Source: Antedon mediterranea
Taxonomy: Eukaryota; Echinodermata; Crinoidea; Comatulida; Antedonidae
Assembly (NCBI RefSeq): GCF_964355755.1
Contig: NC_092671.1
Coordinates: 37,155,304 to 37,219,303, forward strand
Length of the DNA: 64,000 nucleotides
Direction of reading: 5' to 3'
Shown: piece after piece, positions 56,601 to 64,000 of the stretch
Position numbering within the stretch: position 1 is the stretch's first letter
Layout: every line of letters begins with the position of its first letter
Program-made: the position numbers and the translations under genes
Notes under the pieces: generated by a model
What the model saw: the letters and a program-made list of their open reading frames with translations, nothing else
Databases searched by the model: none
Told to the model about the DNA's origin: nothing

Positions 56601-56854
56601 GTACCAAGTACCTTGATAATATAACATTTTATTTAGAAAATCAGATTAGTGAGTTAATAAAACTTCTATGTTTGCTCTTTTGCGCAAATTTGAAGTTGAC
56701 CCGACCTTCCGGCACGGTTCCGGTGAATCGAACATCAATGTTTTGTTTTCACGACGCTCCTCGCGGCTTTGGGCCAATCGATTTTCCAGATGTGAACCTT
56801 TAGTGGTATTGCACAATGTAAGGTACCAAGTTCATTGCAATATACTTATTATAA

Positions 56855-58321
56855 TCTATATTATAAGTGAGAGAGTTTGTCTGTCTGTTTGTTTGTCTGT
56901 TTGTTCGTTATACAAAATTTTGTTACTGCACATAATCTTACATATGGGGTATCAAAATGACCGCAATTGTACCGGGAATGTTCTAAGCTATATTTCAACA
57001 TCATCCGCCACCTAGGATCCAAGTTAGGGACCAAGCTATATTTCAACATCATCCGCCACCTAGGATCCAAGTTAGGGACCAAAATGTGGTCAAACCCCCC
57101 ACTTTCGATGTTTGTTCGTTATACAAATTTCTGTTTCTGCACGTAACCATGCGTATGGGGTATCAAAATGATGGCAATTGTACCCGGAAGGTTTTAAACT
57201 ACATTTTAAAAAATTCCCCCGGCTCTTGGGGTTTTTGTCGGAGGGGTGGTGGGGGGGGGGGGGTGGTGTGGTGGTTTGTGATGTCATTTTTGCTAGGGCT
57301 CGGGGTTGTAGGCTATCGAATTGTAAAATTATACTACAAAAGTTTTACAGTATTTTAATTATCCTCAGCAAGGTGTTTGGGGAAATATAGATATAGATAT
57401 ACATATTTTATTCATTACCCAATATGACACCTATTCAATTACACATTTAGCAAAGTACTTTAACCATATCCAGCTATGTATCGGTCTCTTGGATTTTCTC
57501 ATTACAGACATCCATTCCTGTGTGAACATAAACACGTTGTTTACCGTTACTGTGTTCAACTACATCACGATGCCTCCAAGGAAAAAACTTGGGGGTTGGG
57601 AGTTGTGCTTCAGGGGATAGTGGGGGTTTTGCTTAGACCAGAATTGTGTTTGGAAAATGTTAAAGTATTTAATTATTCCTGGGAAGCGGCTGGGACTTTG
57701 GGGTGGGGATGTAGGCCTATCACAATGACCGAAACTGTATTTGGAATGTTTTAAACTACATTTGAAAACTGCCACTGAGGGATTATGGGTTGGGAGTGAT
57801 AATAACATAATTTGTACTGCAACCGGCTTCAACACATCACCCAGTGTATCTGGGGTGTGTTTGTAGGGGGAGGAGGAGCGAAAATACTAGCGTAATGAAG
57901 TAGCCTATATGATTGGATTGTACTAGGAAAAGTTACTAAATTTGAACTGTCCAGGGGAGGAGTTAAGGTTTGTTGATGGTGGCTGGGGTGGTGAAAGGAG
58001 AAAGAAGGCTGGGGACCGCAGTATTTAAATTACATATTTTAATTATCAGCAAATATGAAACCTATTTATTTACACAATTTACAACGTACTTCAACCATTA
58101 TTAGACCCATCGTAGCTATGCATACTCCTCTCAATTCGAAGCTTAGGTTGAATTGAATTTGTCCATCACTGGGAAGAATTTGTTTTTAAGAAAGAGTATG
58201 GGGTGTTATTGAAGAGGGGTGGAGGTTGGTGAGTATAGACAGATACTGGCGTCGGGTGTTATGTACTGAGAAGGCTGTAAACTAATTTTGAAACCCGCCC
58301 TGGGGCGGGTATAATTGCTAG
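56855..58321 (+). mobile_element. Non-autonomous Helitron, 1467 bp
   Basis: Starts TC after A (tctatattataagtgagaga, then a tgtctgtttgtt-rich stretch) and ends acccgccc-tgg-ggcgggt hairpin, ataattgCTAG, followed by T. Internally it has two to three diverged copies of a ~200-bp block (gttatacaaatt, atggggtatcaaaatga, gcaattgtacc) and a doubled 47-bp piece at about 56985-57080. No replication-initiator or helicase frame is present. A G14-type tract is at about 57248. Confidence 0.85.
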
Positions 58322-58589
58322 TATATTATAATTCATGATATTATTCCCTTTTATGTTCATTTCAATCTTGTGAGTTTAAAATATTTAAAGTTATGTTTAA
58401 GCCGAGTGTCCGGTCCTTTAAGAGATAATATGGGTGATACTGTTATGATATTAATATCAATACTTTTTTTAATTAAATGTGTGTCAATTAGACCTACTTT
58501 GAATTCATGATCATTAGGCAATAGCTATAATAACTAATAGCTAATTTTTTAATTGGGAAAATCCAGGAAACATTCTGCATTTTCCACAG

Positions 58590-58652
58590 CTGTTCTTGCA
58601 GAAGGCTGGGAATATAATGAAGAAGTAAACATGATATTACCAAAAGCACAAG
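58590..58652 (+). pseudogene. Duplicate of COPS8 exon 6
   Basis: 63 nt with acceptor ttccacag and donor gtaaaa, flanked by the same intron sequence as 20360-20520. The protein frame (AVLAEGWEYNEEVNMILPK) is unchanged, so the copy is recent or was homogenised. There is no exon 5 or 7 nearby. Confidence 0.9.
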
Positions 58653-58779
58653 GTAAAAGTGGTTTAGGATTTATATCAACAATTATGCTATTCATTTTCA
58701 GTCACAGAGAAATTCTAAATAGCCCTCAGTGATATTTTGGAAATGAATTCAATTATAAACGGTGATAAGAAAATCTGAA

Positions 58780-58860
58780 AGAAAACCATTAGATTCAAAC
58801 CCGGAATCTTCTGCTTGAATGCGGACACCCTAACCATTAGATCACTGATTGTATAGTATG
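58780..58860 (-). repeat. tRNA-derived SINE fragment
   Basis: Same head as 20681 and 50080 (minus strand: gatctaatggttagggtgt, gggtttgaatc). It lies in the paralogue of COPS8 intron 6. Confidence 0.55.
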
Positions 58861-58884
58861 GCAGGACGGACATAATGTCAAGTA

Positions 58885-60475
58885 GACATCGCTCGAGTTG
58901 AGTTTACACATCGCTCGCGTTATGGAGACATCGCTCGTGTTATGGAGACATCGCTCGAGTTGAGTTTAGACCGTATCGCTCGTGTTATGGAGACATCGCT
59001 CGAGTTGAGTTTAGACCGTATCGCTCGTGTTATGGAGACATCGCTCGAGTTGAGTTTAGACCGTATCGCTCGTGTTATGGAGACATCGCTCGAGTTGAGT
59101 TTAGACCGTATCGCTCGTGTTATGGAGACATCGCTCATGTCGAGTTTGTGTTAACAACGCTCGTGTTCAGTTTATACATCGCTCGTGTTATGGAGACACC
59201 ACTCGAGTTGAGTTTACACATCGCTCGTGTTATGGAGACATCGCTCGAGTTGAGTTTACACATCGCTCGTGTTATGTTGACATCGCTCGAATTGAGTTTA
59301 CACATCGCTCGTGTTATGTTGACACCGCTCGAATTGAGTTTACACATCGCTCGTGTTATGGAGACATCGCTCGAGTTGAGTTTACACATCGCTCGTGTTA
59401 TGTTGACATCGCTCGTGTTGAGTTTATACATTGCTCGTGTTATGTTGACACCACTCGAATTGAGTTTACACATCGCTCGTGTTATGGAGACATCGCTCGA
59501 GTTGAGTTTACACATCGCTCGTGTTATGTTGACATCGCTCGACGTGTTGAGTTTATACATTGCTCGTGTTATGTTGACACCGCTCGAATTGAGTTTACAC
59601 ATCGCTCGTGTTATGGAGACATTGCTCGAGTTGAGTTTACACATCGCTCGTGTTATATTGACATCGCTCGAGTTTAGTTTACACATCGCTCGTGTTATAT
59701 TGACATCGCTCGAGTTTAGTTTACACATTGCTCGTGTTATGGATACATCACTCGAGTTGAGTTTACATATCGCTCGTGTTATATTGACATCGCTCGAGTT
59801 TAGTTTAGTTTACACATCGCTCGTGTTATGGATACATCGCTCGAGTTGAGTTTACACATCGCTCGTGTTATGGTGACATCGCTCGAGTTGAGTTTACACA
59901 CATCGCTCGTGTTATGGATACATCGCTCGTGTTGAGTTTACACATCGCTCGTGTTATGGTGACATCGCTCGAGTTGAGTTTACACATCGCTCGTGTTATG
60001 GAGACACCGCTCGAGTTGAGTTTACACATCGCTCGTGTTATGGAGACATCGCTCGAGTTGAGTTTACACACATCGCTCGTGTTATGGATACATCGCTCGA
60101 GTTGAGTTTACACATCGCTCGTGTTATGGTGACATCGCTCGAGTTGAGTTTACACACATCGCTCGTGTTATGGTAACATCGCTCGTGTTGAGTTTACACA
60201 TCGCTCGTGTTATGGAGACACCGCTCGAGTTGAGTTTACACATCGCTCGTGTTATGGATACATCGCTCGAGTTGAGTTTACACATCGCTCGTGTTATGGA
60301 GACATCGCTCGAGTTGAGTTTATACATCGCTCGTGTTATGGAGACACCACTCGTGTTGAGTTTACACATTGCTCGTTTTATGTTGACATCGCTCGAGTTG
60401 AGTTTACACATCGCTCGTGTTATGGTGACATCGCTCGTTTTGAGTTTACACATATCGCTCGTGTTATGTTGACAC
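58885..60475. repeat. 1.6-kb minisatellite, 42/45-bp units
   Basis: About 37 units of tcgctcgagttgagtttaca, catcgctcgtgttatggaga and variants. The first units carry gaccgtatcgc (45 bp) instead of cacatcgc (42 bp). All frames on both strands stay open over long runs; no gene. The short array at 42870 is the paralogous site. Confidence 0.95.
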
Positions 60476-60998
60476 ACATTCTTTGTTTTTCTCCTATCCC
60501 AAGGTTAAGGAGTGATTTAGAAAGATGTTATGGTTAGCATACATTTTCTTTCGGCTCATTAAATTATCGTTAAAATGTAACAGGTTTTCACTGTTAGGCT
60601 TAAAGTTTATTTGTTTGTAACAAAAAACTTATCTAGGCTTCCTTCTACACATGCTTTTTATTATGTTACATCGTGTATTTTTTGTATGTGTAGAGAATTG
60701 TTAATATACGAAACGAAACGAAACTGATATAATAAGTAATTCAACAAAAGTCATTTAAGATATTTAAACTTAATTTTAATGCATTTAGTATTATTTACAT
60801 TATAAAATTGGTTCAACAGAAAGTATAAAAATACAAGGCTATTTAATTTTAATTTTTCTTACATTCCTTGGCATCTGAAACGAAGATATGTAATTAATTT
60901 TGTTGGTTTATTATATACGATGTGCATAGTGTTATGGTAGTTGGCGTGTGTGGCCGCACCGTCCCAGAATAAACATGTTTTCATGTTTTGTAGTTATT
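60476..60998. other. 3' flank of TRIM copy 4
   Basis: AT-rich, with no counterpart to the 3' flank of the other copies until catgttttcatgttttgtag at about 60975. The 48-bp repeat and the COPS8 exon 7 region are missing in this unit. Confidence 0.5.
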
Positions 60999-63163
60999 TT
61001 AATAATTAAATATTTTTACATTGTTTGATCTGTGGTTTTCCACTACGGCTCTCCTTGGTCTTTCTGAGATTGCAGCCATCCCACATGGAGTATCCAACCC
61101 ATCATCTTTGTTATCTATTCGTTTAATGAATTTACCATTTTGATCAAATAGTTGTAGTTTATGATTACTGGATACTATCATATTTCCACCCATATCTATG
61201 GTTATACCATGAGGACACCAGACTTTACCATCTTCTTCACCGTAGCCTACAAGAATCTTAATCAGCTTATCATTACCATCAAACATTTGTATTCTGCAAT
61301 TTCCAAATTCAGCAACAATCAAATGACCATCCTTTGTTACAGCAACATCTTCTGTTTTTTTCATTTGACCGGCTTCACTACCTTCAGAACTTATCTTACC
61401 CAGTAGACTACCATCATCAATAATGAATTTAAATACACAGTGACATTCATAATCTGCTACATATAACATCCTGCTCTTTTGGTTTACTGTTACTCCCATT
61501 GGATGTTTTAATACTCCTTTACCAAAGGTTCGGATTTCATGATATTGATTATCACACATTACAACACATTTACCTAAATAATCACTATACACCATGTGAC
61601 CATTGCCAATTTGATGCATGCAAGTGACTTTTACATTTTGTGGTATTTGTATCTTAGAAACAAAACCACCTGATTGATCAAACTTTAGTAAATCTTTACT
61701 GAAGCTTGGCACTAACATACACCCATCAGTATCTAATACTACATCTGTCACATTGTTTTCTTTATTTTTTTCTTTATACTGTGATATGTTATCTATGGTA
61801 TGTACAAGTCCAAGAGGTTGCACCTTGATACTTACAGGTGAAGCTATGACGTGTAACATAGCTCCACCAATGATATCCATGTGCCAGTCTCCTTCCAGAT
61901 TGCATCTACCTGTTACTGTGTATTCTCCCTTTCTGCGTGTTACTTCAGTGGCTGATTTCTCACCTAATGGGTTGCTTAGTGCAGCTGTTACCTTACCAAC
62001 ATTGCTCTCTGCTAGAATTGATATTCTCACACTAAATGGCTGTCCTTTTGTAACTGAAATGTTCTCATCTTCTTTATTAACCTTGTATATACCACCAACA
62101 GTGATAAGTTTACCAACACCTTCATGATTCATCAACTCAACCAGTTTTGGAGACGGAATAAACTTTGGTGTAATTCTTGTTTTAGCAAATGATTTATCCA
62201 ATTCATCTGCTGCAGCGTCATTCTCAACTACAGTGATAGTTGTCTGGTATGATGCAAGGTTTTCTGTTTCTGTTGGTTTATTCATTGTTTTCTTGATTGA
62301 TTCCATCAACGTGTTTACTTGTGTCAGCTTTGATTCAATACTTTTAACTTGACGATCAATAACTTTGCTTTGTTCTTTATAAATCTGGGTAATATTTGCC
62401 ATCATTATCTTCGTTTCTTCCTTCACCTTTCTGATAATTTTACTCTCGTGAATTTCAATCGCTGTTCTGCTTAACTTTAAATTAGATTCAAACTCTGATC
62501 TCTCTTTAGTAATAACATCTAATTTCTCTTTTAGTTGTCTCTTAATGCCTTCAGCTGTCTTCATAGTTTCAGTAACAGTTTTGTTGATGTCATTCAGAGC
62601 TGTCTCCATTGGTATCACCTTGTGTTGATTTCTATAACAACTGAGAATATGTTTGCAATCTTCACATGCAGGAAGTTTACATGTACGACAGTAATCTTCC
62701 AGTTTTTTATCCGGGTGATTTTTGCAGTTTAGTGAATCTTCACTTTGTTCTTCTATGTCTGTATCCAGTGTGTATAGTGGATGGTTCGCCAGCGTAGGGA
62801 ACATCTTATGATGTTGGATGCATTGCCTACACATATAGATTTCACATTCAGAGCAATAGTCCTGAGGTTGATTCGCACATCTTGAGCATGCTTCTGGTTT
62901 TTCGGATTCAATCTTCTCAACGTATTCAACTAGGTAACTAATTGTTTCATTGCACTTCAAATTTTCAAATCACCATCTTTAAGATCGCACGTCTCACGGC
63001 ATTTTGGACATCGTATCTTGCCGTGTCTTCTCATCAAATCTTGCAGGCAGTTAAGACAGTAAATGTGAAGACAGTTAAGCGCCTTTGGATCTGTGAATCT
63101 TTGTAGACAGATTGAACATTCCAGATCTCTTTTGTCAAAAAACTTTACTATTTTAGCAGACAT
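60999..63163 (-). pseudogene. TRIM-NHL gene, copy 4, with a 1-nt frameshift
   Basis: The start and RING finger (MSAKIVKFFDKRDLEC...) are open from 63163 to 62957 and then shift. The rest (B-boxes to the last NHL blade, same stop as the other copies) is open from about 62960 to 60999 in another frame. The lesion is a missing G: cttcaaatgtttcaaatc in copy 1 is cttcaaattttcaaatc here, about codon 69, between RING and B-box 1. Otherwise about the same length as copy 2 and nearly identical to it over long stretches. A sequencing error in the T run is possible; if so this is a fourth intact gene. The splice acceptor before the ATG and the donor at 63787 (aaa|gtaagt) are kept. Confidence 0.85.
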
Positions 63164-63787
63164 CTGTAAAATATAATACAGTATTTTTTTCAGTTAGTGT
63201 AAACTATAAGACGTATTCCAGAAGGAAGGACAGAGTGTGAGGATGATCAACATAACCCTAATGTTGGCTTTGGATGGATGGCTAAGAAATAAAATAAGAA
63301 AATGCTTTCTTAAATGTCTACTATTAAAAGAAGAGCAACCAACATAAAGTACGGTAACCTCTGTAAATTATTATTTACGGGAAAACAATCTAAAACCATC
63401 ATATTCTAATGCAAAGATCAACAAATTGAGTTGAATGGGATAAATTTTAATGATTTTAAAAATTGAGGCGGGGCCATGATGAATTCTGTCACGAATACAA
63501 CATTCGTTATTTGCTTCATAACCGTCACACATTGTCTAACAACTTTTTTTCAATTTCATGTATTGAAATGGCGATACCATGCAGTAGATATACAGTCAGA
63601 ATTTACAAATATAACCCAATCTATCCTATCGAATACAATTATAAAAATGTTTACACAAGCTAAAAAGCGTGGCCTACAATAGTAGGGCCTACCTTCAATC
63701 GTTAAAATGAGAGAAATATGGCTGGATACAAATATTATCCATGTGTGTTATTTACTTATTTTTATCATAGAAAAGGTTATTACTTAC

Positions 63788-64000
63788 TTTGAAAATGTTG
63801 TAATCTTTAAAAGACTGTAAATATTCAGACGAACCTTCTACTTGTGTTCCTGTTCCTGCTGTCTGTTGTGTATTAGGGAATATACCTTCTGGCCTTCAAA
63901 TATTGTTATTTAACGTTCTTTCTAGTAGACTGGAAATGTGTACCGTACTTGTGTTCCTGTTCCTGCCGTCTATTTTGTATCAGACAATGTACCTTCTGGC
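63788..64000 (-). promoter_or_regulatory. Noncoding first exon region of TRIM copy 4
   Basis: Near-identical to 47618-47830 upstream of copy 2 (aatattcagacgaaccttct, ttgtgttcctgttcctgc, ctagtagactggaaatgtg). It runs off the end of the window. Confidence 0.55.

Noticed and set aside
58920-60477. Several open frames of 60-233 codons on both strands
   Set aside because: They come from the 42/45-bp minisatellite. The same explanation covers 42865-43095 and 48592-48819.

Overview
The window is nuclear DNA of an animal: AT-rich, intron-rich genes, GT-AG splicing, many dispersed repeats and minisatellites. The gene content (JIP-type scaffold, COP9 subunit 8, an expanded TRIM-NHL family) and the frequent 'taggcct' words suggest a marine deuterostome invertebrate, most likely an echinoderm. 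That taxon is an inference from style and was not tested by a search.

Layout. 166-6105 (+): a complete 11-exon JNK-interacting protein (JIP1/2-like) gene, 565 codons, whose introns hold SINEs, MITEs and a tandem repeat. 6.1-10.27 kb: intergenic repeats, including a 1-kb array of 21-bp nested palindromes. 10272-21407 (+): a complete 7-exon COPS8 gene, 182 codons, with a 5.58-kb terminal-inverted-repeat element in intron 1 (8-bp target duplication) and a tandem pair of tRNA-Val-like loci in intron 4.

22.7-64 kb: four tandem copies of a TRIM-NHL gene on the minus strand (22714-24882, 44804-46969, 53609-55777, 60999-63163; the last has a 1-nt frameshift). Each coding exon starts immediately after a splice acceptor, and each has a conserved donor of an upstream noncoding exon. 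The duplicated unit carried along the 3' end of COPS8: stray copies of COPS8 exon 6 (58590-58652) and exon 7 (51635-51714, plus a remnant near 43.4 kb) lie between the TRIM copies. Copies 1/3 and 2/4 resemble each other most, as if a two-gene block was duplicated.

The most striking object is 27196-42765: a 15.6-kb Foldback-like giant DNA transposon. Its inverted termini (2.9 kb and 2.4 kb) are unique outer ends of about 0.4 kb followed by about 28 and about 22 copies of a 91-bp subrepeat that is itself a hairpin. Between them lies one 16-exon gene (31155-39282, 1258 codons) reconstructed here exon by exon with consistent phases. It encodes an N-terminal Cys/His finger, a Mutator-like (MULE) DDE transposase, a SWIM finger, a basic linker, a Ulp1/SENP-type C48 cysteine protease domain and a C-terminal PHD finger. 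One in-frame TAA in exon 3 is the only break seen. Comparison with the other TRIM copies shows that the element landed in the 5' untranslated/promoter region of TRIM copy 1 and separates that gene from its upstream flank.

Two non-autonomous Helitrons with textbook ends (TC start, hairpin then CTAG, A/T target) are also present; for the one at 50607-51552 the paralogous unit supplies the empty site.
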